Source of the DNA: Bradyrhizobium japonicum USDA 6
GTDB lineage: Bacteria > Pseudomonadota > Alphaproteobacteria > Rhizobiales > Xanthobacteraceae
Reading direction: 5' to 3'
NCBI RefSeq assembly: GCF_000284375.1
Contig: NC_017249.1
Span: 3,016,001-3,080,000, forward strand
Length of the DNA: 64,000 nucleotides
Part shown: piece after piece, positions 8,475-18,186 of the stretch
Numbering within the stretch: position 1 is the first letter of the stretch
Layout of the letters: each line of letters starts with the position of its first letter
Notes under the pieces: generated by a model
The model's input: the letters and a program-made list of their open reading frames with translations, nothing else
The model's database searches: none
What the model was told of the DNA's origin: nothing
Translations under genes and position numbers: made by a program

Positions 8475-9170
8475 ATGCTGGCGCGCGACTGGTACTACAA
8501 CGAGCGCAACCGGATGGGGATCGAGCCGGCGGTGGCTTCGATCTACGACGCCCATGACGATGCCGATCTGCGGGCGCGCGCCGCGCTGAAAATGCTCGGG
8601 GTGCAGCGCGGCTGGCGCATCGCGGATATCGGTTGCGGCAACGGCGTGCTCGCCACCGAAGCGGCGCTGATGGGTGCCGAGGTGGACGCCATCGACATCT
8701 CGCCGGCGATGCTGGCGCTCGCCGAGATCTACGCCCGCGACCGCAAGGCGCCGGTGCGCACGCAGTCGGCCGGCTTGCTCAGCTTCGCCTACCGCCCGGA
8801 ATCCTACGATCTGATCGTCAGCGAGTTCACGCTGCATCATCTGCCGGATTTCTGGAAGGCGGTGGCGATGTCGCGGATCTACCGTGCACTGAAGCCGGGC
8901 GCGAGCTTCTATCTGCGCGACATCGTCTACGCCTCGATGCCCGACGCCATCGAGCGCGACGTCGAGCAATGGGCCGATTTCCATATCAAGAACCACGATT
9001 TTTCGCGCGAAAGCGTCGTCACGCACATGCGCGACGAATATTCCACCTTCGGCTGGGTGATGGAACGGATGCTGACCGATGTCGGCTTCACGCTGGTCTC
9101 GGTCGACTACCACGCGCCCATGCACGGCACTTATCTGCTGCGGAAACCGAAAGCCGGCGAGCAAGGCTAG
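8475..9170 (+). CDS. Class I SAM-dependent methyltransferase
   Basis: A 231-residue protein with the Rossmann-type SAM-binding motif I ADIGCGNGVLATEA (about residues 52-65), the acidic post-motif AIDISPAM, and a Methyltransf_11/25-like core. Four bases separate it from the ilvN stop, so it is probably translated from the same transcript. The substrate is unknown. The C-terminal part has a long helical insert (about residues 150-195). Nothing in the sequence links it chemically to branched-chain synthesis. Confidence 0.8.
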   Translation: MLARDWYYNERNRMGIEPAVASIYDAHDDADLRARAALKMLGVQRGWRIADIGCGNGVLATEAALMGAEVDAIDISPAMLALAEIYARDRKAPVRTQSAGLLSFAYRPESYDLIVSEFTLHHLPDFWKAVAMSRIYRALKPGASFYLRDIVYASMPDAIERDVEQWADFHIKNHDFSRESVVTHMRDEYSTFGWVMERMLTDVGFTLVSVDYHAPMHGTYLLRKPKAGEQG

Positions 9171-9219
9171 AACAGAACAACAAACAGGGCTGCACGACAA
9201 AGCAGAACCGAGAACAACA

Positions 9220-10095
9220 ATGAAGCCGGCCGATATCCTCATCGCCATTCTGGTGGCGGTCATCTGGGGGCTTGCCTTCGTGGCGAGCCGCATCGCGCTC
9301 GACGAATTTTCGCCGGAGCTGATGACGGCGATGCGCTTCACCATTGCCGCGGTGCCGTGCCTGTTCATTCCCAAGCCGAAGATCGCCTGGTCGCTGCTGA
9401 TCGCGATCAGCTTCACGCTGTTCCTCGGCCAGTTCCTGAGCCAGGCCTATGGCATCGCCCACGGTGTGCCGGTGGGGTTGACCTCTGTCGTCGTGCAGAG
9501 CCAGGCGCTGTTCACCATCGGCTTTGCCGCGATCGCATTCGGCGAGCGGCCGACGCCGGTGCAGACGCTTGGCATCGTCGTCGCCGCAGTCGGCCTGCTC
9601 ATGATCTGCGGCACTGTCGGTTATGATTTCAGCGTTGGCGCCTTCGCGGTGCTGATGATCGCCCCGATTTGTTTTGCCGTCGGCAATCTCCTGCTGCGCG
9701 GCGCCCGTGGCGCGCCGATGTTCGACCTGTTCGCATGGCTCTGCCTCACCGCCGCCGTGCCGCTGTTCGCGCTGGCGCTGGTCGTCAACGGGCCGGCGCC
9801 GACCTTCCAGTCGCTGGTCCATATGTCGCCGACTGGCCTCGGCTGCCTGCTGGCGATCGGCGCCATCTCGACCAGCATCGCCTATTGGCTGTGGGGCCGG
9901 CTGCTGCGTGATTATCCAGCCGCTCAAGTGGTGCCGTTCGCGCTGCTGGTGCCGTTCGTCGGCTCGGCTGCTTCCAGCATCGTGTTTGGCGAGAAGTTCG
10001 GCCCGTTGCGGCTGGCCGGGATGCTGACGGTCATCGGCGGCATCGCGGTGATGGTGCTGGCGAGACGCCCGCAGCCGCTGCCGAAGACCGTGTGA
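9220..10095 (+). CDS. EamA/DMT family transporter
   Basis: A 291-residue integral membrane protein with about ten hydrophobic segments in two EamA repeats (start AILVAVIWGLAFVASRIALD; second half begins near residue 140). DMT-family members of this kind export amino acids, purine bases or other metabolites. The frame is open further upstream to 9079, inside the methyltransferase gene; the ATG at 9220 begins a proper first membrane helix and was chosen. It precedes a LysE-family exporter in a biosynthetic operon, consistent with metabolite efflux. Substrate unknown. Confidence 0.85.
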   Translation: MKPADILIAILVAVIWGLAFVASRIALDEFSPELMTAMRFTIAAVPCLFIPKPKIAWSLLIAISFTLFLGQFLSQAYGIAHGVPVGLTSVVVQSQALFTIGFAAIAFGERPTPVQTLGIVVAAVGLLMICGTVGYDFSVGAFAVLMIAPICFAVGNLLLRGARGAPMFDLFAWLCLTAAVPLFALALVVNGPAPTFQSLVHMSPTGLGCLLAIGAISTSIAYWLWGRLLRDYPAAQVVPFALLVPFVGSAASSIVFGEKFGPLRLAGMLTVIGGIAVMVLARRPQPLPKTV

Positions 10096-10102
10096 GGTGA
10101 GC

Positions 10103-10705
10103 ATGTCCCAGTCGCTGCTCTATGCCTTCATCATCTTCGCCCTCGTGATGTTCTTCACGCCGGGGCCGAACAACATCATGCTGCTGTCGTCGGGACTGAC
10201 TTACGGCTTCCGCCGCACCATCCCACATATCGCCGGCATCACGATCGGCTTCGCCTTCATGGTCGGCGCCGTCGGCCTCGGGCTCGGCACGGTGTTTCTG
10301 GCCTATCCGATCCTCCAGACCATCCTGAAATATGCCGGCGCCGCCTACCTGATTTACCTCGCCGCGGTGATCGCCTTCTCGGGGCCGGCCAAGCCGGGCG
10401 AGGAGGACGGCCGTGGCCCGATGACTTTCTGGGGCGCGGCGATGTTCCAGTGGATCAACGCCAAGGGCTGGGTGATCGTGATCGGCACCATCACCGCCTA
10501 TGCGGCGATCGCCCAATTCCCCCTGAACATCGCGATCCAGACCCTGATCAGCCTGCTCGTCGGCACGGTCTCGACGGTGGTCTGGGCCCTGTTCGGCACT
10601 GCACTACGACCGGTACTGACCTCGGAGCGGCTGGTCCGCGCCTTCAATATCGTGATGGCGCTCCTGCTGCTCGCCTCCCTCTACCCCGTTTTCACGGATG
10701 CATGA
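10103..10705 (+). CDS. LysE family amino-acid exporter
   Basis: A 200-residue inner-membrane protein with six hydrophobic segments and the family motif FFTPGPNNIMLL near the N-terminus. LysE/RhtB proteins export amino acids or homoserine lactones. ATG at 10103 is preferred over the in-frame GTG at 10097, because GAGGTGAG gives it a ribosome-binding site. It lies 7 nt after the EamA gene. With ilvC just downstream, branched-chain or threonine-family amino acid export is plausible but unproven. Confidence 0.85.
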   Translation: MSQSLLYAFIIFALVMFFTPGPNNIMLLSSGLTYGFRRTIPHIAGITIGFAFMVGAVGLGLGTVFLAYPILQTILKYAGAAYLIYLAAVIAFSGPAKPGEEDGRGPMTFWGAAMFQWINAKGWVIVIGTITAYAAIAQFPLNIAIQTLISLLVGTVSTVVWALFGTALRPVLTSERLVRAFNIVMALLLLASLYPVFTDA

Positions 10706-10709
10706 TGTC

Positions 10710-11857
<1,148 letters not shown>

Positions 11858-11867
11858 CGGCTGCACC

Positions 11868-11929
11868 GTCATTCCGGGTTCGCGACTTCGTCGCGCCCCG
11901 GAATGACGCGCGAAGCACAAGCTTCGCGC
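11868..11929. repeat. Two adjacent hairpins after ilvC
   Basis: First, GTCATTCCGGG (11868-11878) / CCCGGAATGAC (11897-11907), of the GTCATTCC repeat type. Second, GCGCGAAGC (11908-11916), loop ACAA, GCTTCGCGC (11921-11929). Likely the ilvC terminator built from a dispersed repeat. Confidence 0.65.
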
Positions 11930-12328
11930 GCCGAACCAAATCTTAAACCTTCTCGACTACATCGGAGCGAGATCGCGAACGGCGGTCTCGCTCCTTCATC
12001 TCGCGCGAAGCATTGCTGCTTCATTCAAATTCTTCGCGAGCTGACGTGTCCTCTGAGCACGAAGAACTGACGCCTAAACCACATTCTTGGGCTCGCGTCG
12101 TTTCAGAACTTTTCCAGAAGCTCGCGATCGCCAAAAGCCCAGCGTCTTCAAGATCGAGGATTCGGATCTTCATCTGCATCTTCAGGGCGCAATCAATCTC
12201 ATGTCGCGAAGTTCGCGCGCCGCTTCATCCTAAGAATCGACACCCGCGACGTCCGTTTGAACATTGGGCGGCATTGCGTTGACACATCCTTCTCTCCATG
12301 ATCGCGGGAACTTGAAGGGGAGGGGTCT
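11930..12328. other. Gene-poor interval
   Basis: About 400 bp with no convincing gene on either strand. A 9-bp inverted repeat GGAGCGAGA/TCTCGCTCC spans 11964-11994. The 89-codon ORF at 12013-12282 has no ribosome-binding site or recognisable motif and was not called. Composition is less GC-rich than in neighbouring genes, so a decayed gene or small RNA is possible. Confidence 0.4.
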
Positions 12329-13180
12329 ATGCGATCTGTCGTCGTCACCGGCGCGTCCACCGGCATCGGCTGGGCCATTGCGAAATTTCTGATCGGGCGC
12401 GGCTACCGCGTCTTCGGCAGCGTCCGCAAGCAGGCCGACGCCGACCGGCTCAGGGGTGAGTTCGGCGCGAACTTTACGCCGCTCCTGTTCGACGTTACCG
12501 ACGAGGCCGCCGTGCTCGCTGCTGCGCGCCAGGTTCGCGAGGCGCTGGGCGGCGAGACGCTGGCGGGGCTCGTCAACAATGCCGGCGTTGCGGTCGCGGG
12601 GCCGGTCCTGGAATTGTCGGCTGATGATTTCCGCCGCCAGATGGACATCAACGTCATCGGCCCGGTCATCGCGACGCAAGCCTTCGGGCCGCTGCTCGGC
12701 GCGGACCCATCGCTGAAGGGGCCGAAGGGGCGGATCGTGATGATCAGCTCCGTCGCCGGCAAGAACGGCAATCCGCTGTCGGCGCCCTACTGCACCTCCA
12801 AGCACGCCGTCGAAGGCCTGTCGGAGAGCCTGCGGCGCGAGCTGATGCTGTTCGGGATCGACGTCATCATCGTCGCCCCGGGCGCAGTGAAGACGCCGAT
12901 CTGGAGCAAGGCCGAAGAGATCGATCTCTCCGTCTACCAGAACTCGCCCTATCTGCCGGCGCTGAACAAGGTCATGGCGTTCATGATGGACCTCGGTGCG
13001 AAGGGTCTGCCGGCCGAGCGGATCGCCGAAATCGTGTTCGAGGCGCTGACCGCCGCGAGCCCCAGGGTGCGCTACCAGATCACGCCTGACCCGCTGCGCC
13101 ATCTGATCGGCGCATTGCTGCCGAAACGGACCGTCGATGGCATCATCGCCAAGCGCCTGGGGTTCCTGCCGCAGGGCTGA
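12329..13180 (+). CDS. SDR family oxidoreductase
   Basis: A 283-residue classical short-chain dehydrogenase. The cofactor motif is TGASTGIG (residues 7-14), the NNAG motif is at about 87-90, and the catalytic Ser/Tyr/Lys lie in SSVAG and PYCTSKHAV. The C-terminal extension after residue 200 is typical of SDRs acting on retinol/steroid-like or other hydrophobic alcohols. Substrate unknown. GGGGAGGGG lies about 6 nt before the ATG at 12329. It is convergent with the membrane gene at 13188-13808, so they are not in one operon. Confidence 0.88.
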   Translation: MRSVVVTGASTGIGWAIAKFLIGRGYRVFGSVRKQADADRLRGEFGANFTPLLFDVTDEAAVLAAARQVREALGGETLAGLVNNAGVAVAGPVLELSADDFRRQMDINVIGPVIATQAFGPLLGADPSLKGPKGRIVMISSVAGKNGNPLSAPYCTSKHAVEGLSESLRRELMLFGIDVIIVAPGAVKTPIWSKAEEIDLSVYQNSPYLPALNKVMAFMMDLGAKGLPAERIAEIVFEALTAASPRVRYQITPDPLRHLIGALLPKRTVDGIIAKRLGFLPQG

Positions 13181-13187
13181 TCGACGT

Positions 13188-13808
13188 TCAGCTCGCTTCG
13201 GCCGTCCGTCGTCGGGGTTTGGGGGCCATCGCGGTCAGCCGCAGCGCCATCACGGCGAGCAATGGAATGAGGAAGGCGGCATAGAGCGGCATCGCCGGCA
13301 CGCGCTTGCCGAACGACACCATGAACTGGAACCAGAGATAGTAGCCGCCCGTGAGGTGCAGCACGCGCCAGGCCTGCGGACCGAGCAGCGCGGCGGTACG
13401 GTCAAACGAGGTCGCGCTCATGGCGATGATGAATGCATAGCCGATGCCGCCGAAGATGTAGGAGGCGGCCGAAGTCGCCTCCGCAAAGCCGGCCGGGTCC
13501 ATTTTGGCGAAGGCAACGATCGCGCCTGCGTGGATGGCGTGGGAGGCCGCAAAGCTCAAGCCCAGATAGCGACGGTTGCGGCGCTGCCAGCGGGTCCAGG
13601 CGTTCGGCCACAGCCGGGCGAGCGCCGCTGCATTGAAGGCAAGGCAGAACGGCAGCAGCGAGCTTCGCGCCGTGAAACGGATCACCATCCGCACGCCCTC
13701 GACCTCGAACTGCCGCATCGACGCGATCCACAGGCTGAGCGCGATGAGGCTCAGGGAGAGAACGGCGAGCAGCCGCCAGCCCTCGAACCAGTTTTGACGT
13801 TGTGACAT
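13188..13808 (-). CDS. Ferric-reductase/MsrQ-like haem membrane protein
   Basis: A 206-residue integral membrane protein with about six hydrophobic segments. Histidines in membrane context (SHAIHAGAI and VLHLTGGYYLWFQF) fit the bis-haem ligands of the ferric-reductase-like / YedZ-MsrQ transmembrane domain. The ATG at 13808 has a strong GGGGAGGGG Shine-Dalgarno; an upstream in-frame ATG at 13865 would place the operators inside the gene and was rejected. It is transcribed divergently from a TetR regulator, and palindromes in the shared region sit right at its promoter, so it is the probable target of that repressor. The redox partner is not nearby. Confidence 0.7.
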   Translation of the reverse strand: MSQRQNWFEGWRLLAVLSLSLIALSLWIASMRQFEVEGVRMVIRFTARSSLLPFCLAFNAAALARLWPNAWTRWQRRNRRYLGLSFAASHAIHAGAIVAFAKMDPAGFAEATSAASYIFGGIGYAFIIAMSATSFDRTAALLGPQAWRVLHLTGGYYLWFQFMVSFGKRVPAMPLYAAFLIPLLAVMALRLTAMAPKPRRRTAEAS

Positions 13809-13822
13809 GCGGTCCCCTCCCC

Positions 13823-13888
13823 AAATGTAATCATCGATTACATTTCGGGTTGGCGAAATCGTCAACGGTGTAATCGGTGCTTACATTC
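13823..13888. promoter_or_regulatory. Two TetR operator sites in divergent promoter region
   Basis: Site 1 is a perfect 10-3-10 palindrome, AAATGTAATC (13823-13832), ATC, GATTACATTT (13836-13845). Site 2 (13866-13888) is a degraded copy, TGTAATC...GCTTACATTC, with the same 3-nt spacing and centre-to-centre distance 43 bp, about four helical turns. They lie between the divergent membrane-protein and tetR genes. Confidence 0.75.
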
Positions 13889-13914
13889 ACGTTGAGGCGA
13901 TGCTAGGGAGCGCC

Positions 13915-14568
13915 ATGCCCGCCCGACAGCCGTCCAAGCCGCGCACCCGCCGCCAAACGCCGGAAACCCGGCCCTATCATCACGGCGACCTCCGCCGCGT
14001 GCTCATCGATGCTGCGTTGCAACTGGCGGCGGAGGGAGCCGAGGTTTCGGTGCGCGAGGCCGCGCGCCGGGCCGCGGTGTCGCCGGGGGCGCCGTTCCGG
14101 CACTTCCCCAACCGCGACGCGCTGATGGCGGCGGTGGCCGGGGAGGCGCAGCGGCGCTTTCGTGCCGAGATCGAGGTGGCGCTGGACCAGGCGCCGGCCA
14201 CCGACCCGCTCGGCCGATTCCGCGCCTTCGGGCTCGCCTACCTGCGTTGGGCGAGGCGCAACCCCGCGCATTTCGAGATCATCTCCACGGGGCGCTACTT
14301 CGCCCATGGCAGCTCAGCGGAGCTGACACGCGACCATGCCGAGCTGATCGCTTTGACCGAACGGATGCTGGCAGACGCGGCGGAGCAGGGCCTGCTGCGG
14401 TCGGCCGATCTCAAGCGCATCCAGATCGCCGGCCGCGCCCTGGTGTACGGCTTTGCCCGGATGAATCTCGACGGCCACTTTCCGCGCTGGGGGGTGGAGG
14501 AGGGCGAGACCGAGCGGATGGCGGAAGGCGTGATCGACCTCTTCATCGCGGGGATCGCCAAGCCCTAG
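13915..14568 (+). CDS. TetR/AcrR family transcriptional regulator
   Basis: A 217-residue regulator. After a basic N-terminal tail, the TetR helix-turn-helix spans about residues 18-70 (PYHHGDLRRVLIDAAL, VREAARRAAVSPGAPFRHFP). The C-terminal ligand domain resembles the WHG-type subgroup that carries the YHHGDLR motif. ATG at 13915 is preceded by AGGGAG and is preferred over the in-frame ATG at 13900. It probably represses itself and the divergent haem membrane protein by binding the two palindromes between them. The ligand is unknown. Confidence 0.88.
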   Translation: MPARQPSKPRTRRQTPETRPYHHGDLRRVLIDAALQLAAEGAEVSVREAARRAAVSPGAPFRHFPNRDALMAAVAGEAQRRFRAEIEVALDQAPATDPLGRFRAFGLAYLRWARRNPAHFEIISTGRYFAHGSSAELTRDHAELIALTERMLADAAEQGLLRSADLKRIQIAGRALVYGFARMNLDGHFPRWGVEEGETERMAEGVIDLFIAGIAKP

Positions 14569-14680
14569 CCTGGCCAGCGGCTCCGCCCCTCGCTGTGCGG
14601 CTCATCGCCGCCCACCGACAATAGGCGAAGGTCGGACCGCCGCGCGCGTTGCCTGTCCTTGACTGTTCCGTTACAGTTTT

Positions 14681-16498
14681 ATGACACGGTGCAGGCTTCC
14701 GGCTGCGCCGGATGCCCTTGCCGTCGTTAGGCCGGCCAGACGGCTAGGTATCATTGCGCCGGACCAGCTGTTGCGTGCCGTAATGGCGTCCGCGCCGAAT
14801 CCAGGTCCTTCTGCCACCACCGCCGTGCTGGCGAGCGTCGCCGCGCTCGGTATCTGGCGGCTGCTCGCGGTTGCCGCGCCGCATCTTGCCGCCCTCGCGC
14901 TGATGTACGAGACCGAGACCGATTTCGGTTCGCGCCTCTCCTTCGTGCTCGCCTGGGGCATCCTCAATTTCTTCTGGATCACGCTCTTGCGGCGGCCGGC
15001 GCTGTCGGGTGCGCTGTCGCTGACCATGGTCGTCGTGCTGGTGCTGCTGTCGCGGCTCAAGCACGACGTCGTGCAGATGACGGTCAACTTCATCGACCTG
15101 ATGATGATCGACCGCGACACGGTGGCGTTCCTGTTCACGATCTTTCCGAACCTGCGCTGGTCGGTGATCGGGGCCGGCCTCGTCACGCTGCCGCTGATGT
15201 ATGCGCTATGGTGGCTCGATCCGTTTCGCATCCGCCGCCTGCCGGCGTTCGCGTCCACGCTCGCCTGTCTTGCCGCGCTGGTCGGCTATTCGCTCTATCA
15301 TCCGGACGAGGCCTGGCGCGGCTATTATGACGACGGCTATCTCTCGAAATTCTTCCGCTCCGGCGTCAGCGCGGTTTCCGACTTCGCGCAATACGGTTTC
15401 ATGGAGTCGGCGGCCTCGACCAACGAGCGGCTCATCATGCCGCTGGTGGATGCCTGCCACCCCGCGGGCCGCCGGCCGAACATCATCATGGTCCATGATG
15501 AATCGAGCTTCGACATTCGCGCCGCCCAGGGCATCAAGGTGCCGCCGCGCTATGGCGATCATTTCAAGTCCTGGGACGGCAAGCAGCGCACGTTCCTGGC
15601 CGAGAGCAATGGCGGGCCGAGCTGGTTCACCGAATACAACGTGCTCGCTGGCCTCTCCTCGCGCTCCTTCGGCCGCTTCGCCTATTTCGTGACGCGCATC
15701 GCCTCAAACCGCGTCGAGCGCGGCCTGCCGCTAGCGCTGCGCCGCTGCGGCTATGACACGCTATCGCTCTATCCCGCCTATGGCGGCTTCATGGGCGCGC
15801 GCAGCTTTCAGGTGACGACCGGCGTCGAACGCTTCCTCGACTCGAAGGATCTCGGCGCCAAGGACGTCGAGCCCGACTCTTTTTTCTACGACAAGGCGCT
15901 CCAGCTGATGGGCCAGCAGCCGCCGAACAAGCCGCTGTTCACCTTCATCTATCTCGGCGCCAATCATTTCCCCTGGGAGACGCGCTTCCGCCCCGATCTG
16001 CTGCCGAACTGGCGCGCGCCGGGCAATAATGTGGCGTCCGTCGACGAATATCTGCGCCGGCAGGCGATGAGCGCTGAGCAGTACAGAACGTTTGTGGCGG
16101 GGCTGAAGAAGAATTTTCCCGGCGAGCCCTTCTTGATCGTGCGCTACGGCGATCACCAGCCCGAGTTTGCGCCGAACCTCCTCGAGCCCGGGCTCGACGA
16201 GGGCGCGCTCGGCAAGAAGCTCGACGCTTACGATCCGCGTCTCTACGCGACCTATTACGCGATCGACGCCATCAATTTCGAGCCGGTGAAGAGCGAGGCC
16301 GTGATGGACACGGTCGACGGCCCCTATCTCCCGCTGGTGATTCAGGAGGCCGCCGGCATTCCGCTCGATCCCTCCTTCGCCGAGCAGAAGCAGATCATGC
16401 TCCGCTGCAAAGGCATCTTCTACGGCTGCAAGGACGGCGCCGAGGCGCGGCGGCTCAACCGGCTGCTGATCAATGCCGGGATCATCAGGGGGCTGTAG
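14681..16498 (+). CDS. Sulfatase-fold membrane phosphotransferase (LTA synthase-like)
   Basis: Up to 605 residues. Four to five hydrophobic segments (about residues 40-200) are followed by an alkaline-phosphatase/sulfatase-fold domain facing the periplasm: NIIMVHDESSFD near the start of the domain, a SWFTEYNVLAGL segment, GANHFPW, and VRYGDHQPEF as the C-terminal metal motif. This fits LtaS/MdoB/EptA-like enzymes that move phosphoglycerol or phosphoethanolamine onto envelope glycans or lipids. Neither candidate start, ATG 14681 or ATG 14783, has a clear ribosome-binding site; the latter gives a more typical N-terminus. The acceptor is unknown. Confidence 0.75.
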   Translation: MTRCRLPAAPDALAVVRPARRLGIIAPDQLLRAVMASAPNPGPSATTAVLASVAALGIWRLLAVAAPHLAALALMYETETDFGSRLSFVLAWGILNFFWITLLRRPALSGALSLTMVVVLVLLSRLKHDVVQMTVNFIDLMMIDRDTVAFLFTIFPNLRWSVIGAGLVTLPLMYALWWLDPFRIRRLPAFASTLACLAALVGYSLYHPDEAWRGYYDDGYLSKFFRSGVSAVSDFAQYGFMESAASTNERLIMPLVDACHPAGRRPNIIMVHDESSFDIRAAQGIKVPPRYGDHFKSWDGKQRTFLAESNGGPSWFTEYNVLAGLSSRSFGRFAYFVTRIASNRVERGLPLALRRCGYDTLSLYPAYGGFMGARSFQVTTGVERFLDSKDLGAKDVEPDSFFYDKALQLMGQQPPNKPLFTFIYLGANHFPWETRFRPDLLPNWRAPGNNVASVDEYLRRQAMSAEQYRTFVAGLKKNFPGEPFLIVRYGDHQPEFAPNLLEPGLDEGALGKKLDAYDPRLYATYYAIDAINFEPVKSEAVMDTVDGPYLPLVIQEAAGIPLDPSFAEQKQIMLRCKGIFYGCKDGAEARRLNRLLINAGIIRGL

Positions 16499-16526
16499 CG
16501 CTGATCGCTACGCAGACCCAGATCGC

Positions 16527-16613
16527 AGGGTGGGCAAAGCGAAGCGTGCCCACCATCCCGTTGCGCGTGTTGAGAGACGGTGGGCACGGCGCTTACGCGC
16601 CTTTGCCCACCCT
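16527..16613. repeat. Palindromic intergenic repeat, family B
   Basis: Outer arms AGGGTGGGCAAAG (16527-16539) and CTTTGCCCACCCT (16601-16613) are perfect. Inside are CGAAGCGTGCCCACC and GGTGGGCACGGCGC. A second copy with the same layout lies at 33719-33802. It separates two converging genes and may act as a terminator in both directions. Confidence 0.8.
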
Positions 16614-16626
16614 ACGAAATCCTGGC

Positions 16627-18186
16627 CTACCGCTTGCCCACCTTCTCCCAAAGCCACTTCGCCACCGCATCCGGCGATGAATTCGCGTCGTTACCGCTGG
16701 CGCGCAAATTGGCCTCGCGCATTGTGGCGATGTCGATCTTGCCAAGCAGCGGCTCGAGCGCGGCCCGTAGTCGCTCATCGCCGGCGCGCTTCGGCGCCAG
16801 CAGCAGGATCGCGTCGTAGGGCGGGATCGCGTGCCTGGGATCGTCCAGCACGGCCAGATCGTATTTCGCGATCAGCCCGTCGCTGGTGTAGCCGGCGATC
16901 ACGTCGACCTCGCCGCTGGCGACGGCCGCATACATGAAATCCGGCTGCATCTGGCGCTGGGCGCGGAACGAGAGGCCATAGGATTTTTGCAGCGCCGCCC
17001 ATTCGGGGCGCGAGAAGAACTCGTAGTCGCCGGCGATGGACAACGCTGGTGCATGCGCGGCGAGATCGGCGATGGTGCGGATGCCGAGCGCCTCGGCGTG
17101 CTTCTTCGGCATCACCAGCGCATAGGCGTTCTCGAAGCCGAGCTCGCCGAGCAGGGTGATGTTGTCTTTCGCGAGCGCTGTCTTGAGCTCCGCCAACAAC
17201 TCCGCGCGCGGCTTGATGTCGGTGCGGTGCAGCTGGTTGGCCCACAGCGTGCCGGAATAATCGACATAGAGATCGATGTCGCCGGCCTTGAGCGCCTCGA
17301 AGATCACGCTGGAGCCGAGACCCGACCGCGCGGTCGCGGAGAGGCCGGCGGCCTGGAGGCGGTCCCTCAGCAGGGCCGACAGCACATATTGCTCGGCGAA
17401 TGTCTTGGCGCCGACGACATAGCTCTGCGACGAGCGTCCGATCGTCGGCACCAGCGTTGCGAGGACCAGGGCCGCGATCCCGATGCCGCCGAGCGCGGCA
17501 GGCAGGCGGCTGCGCTGGCGCAAGCCGCTCTCGATCAGGCCGAGCAGCTGATCGACGGCGAGCGCGAGCAGGGCCGAGGCAAAGCAGCCGAACAGCACGA
17601 ACACCCAGTTCTGGGTCTGAAGCCCGGCAAAAATGTAATTGCCGAGGCTGGTCTGCCCGATCGGCGTTGACAGGGTCGCCGTGCCGATCACCCACACCGC
17701 CGCGGTGCGGATGCCGGCCATCATCACCGGCAGCGCCAGCGGCAGCTCGACCATGATGAGCGACTGCCGCGCGGTCATGCCGACGCCCTTGGCGGCTTCG
17801 ATCAGCGCGGGATCGATGCCGTTGAGGCCCGTGATGCCGTTGCGCAGCACCGGCAGCATCGAATAGAGCGCGAGCGCCAGCATCGCCGGCAGGAAGCCGA
17901 AAGCGGAGAAGGAGATCCCGAACCAGGCGAGCGTCAAGGACGCAGCCAGCAGCAGCAGTGGATAGAACAGCGCGAGCAGAGCCAGCCCGGGCACCGTCTG
18001 CACGATGCTTGCGAGCGCGAGCAGGACGGCGCGCGGCGCCGGGCGGTTGCGTGTCAGGATCGCCAGCGGCAGGCTGACGGCGAGGCCGAGCGCGAGCGCG
18101 GCGAGGCTGACCCGAACATGGTTGCCGAGATAGTCGGGCAGATGCGACAGCGCCTCGCCCCAGCGCGGATCGGCGAACAGGCTCAT
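16627..18186 (-). CDS. Osmoprotectant ABC transporter, fused permease and binding protein
   Basis: A 519-residue fusion. Residues about 1-215 are an OpuB/ProW-type permease with six hydrophobic segments and the EAA-like loop LIEAAKGVGMTARQSLIMVELPLA... region (about 125-150). After a further membrane segment (about 228-250), residues about 255-515 form an OpuAC/ProX-type binding domain (SYVVGAKTFAEQYVLS, DLYVDYSGTLW, YDLAVLDDP). Such fusions are known for quaternary-amine uptake (glycine betaine, choline, carnitine) in several bacteria. It overlaps the upstream ATPase gene by 4 nt, so the two are translationally coupled. The ligand cannot be read from the sequence. Confidence 0.88.
   Translation of the reverse strand: MSLFADPRWGEALSHLPDYLGNHVRVSLAALALGLAVSLPLAILTRNRPAPRAVLLALASIVQTVPGLALLALFYPLLLLAASLTLAWFGISFSAFGFLPAMLALALYSMLPVLRNGITGLNGIDPALIEAAKGVGMTARQSLIMVELPLALPVMMAGIRTAAVWVIGTATLSTPIGQTSLGNYIFAGLQTQNWVFVLFGCFASALLALAVDQLLGLIESGLRQRSRLPAALGGIGIAALVLATLVPTIGRSSQSYVVGAKTFAEQYVLSALLRDRLQAAGLSATARSGLGSSVIFEALKAGDIDLYVDYSGTLWANQLHRTDIKPRAELLAELKTALAKDNITLLGELGFENAYALVMPKKHAEALGIRTIADLAAHAPALSIAGDYEFFSRPEWAALQKSYGLSFRAQRQMQPDFMYAAVASGEVDVIAGYTSDGLIAKYDLAVLDDPRHAIPPYDAILLLAPKRAGDERLRAALEPLLGKIDIATMREANLRASGNDANSSPDAVAKWLWEKVGKR

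Noticed and set aside
7680..9416. 578-codon - strand ORF spanning ilvN and the methyltransferase gene
   Set aside because: Runs antisense through two well-supported genes and a repeat; His/Arg/Asp-rich composition of a GC-driven open frame.
12013..12282. 89-codon ORF after ilvC
   Set aside because: No ribosome-binding site, Ser/Arg-rich random-looking sequence, not confined to any hairpin or known family.
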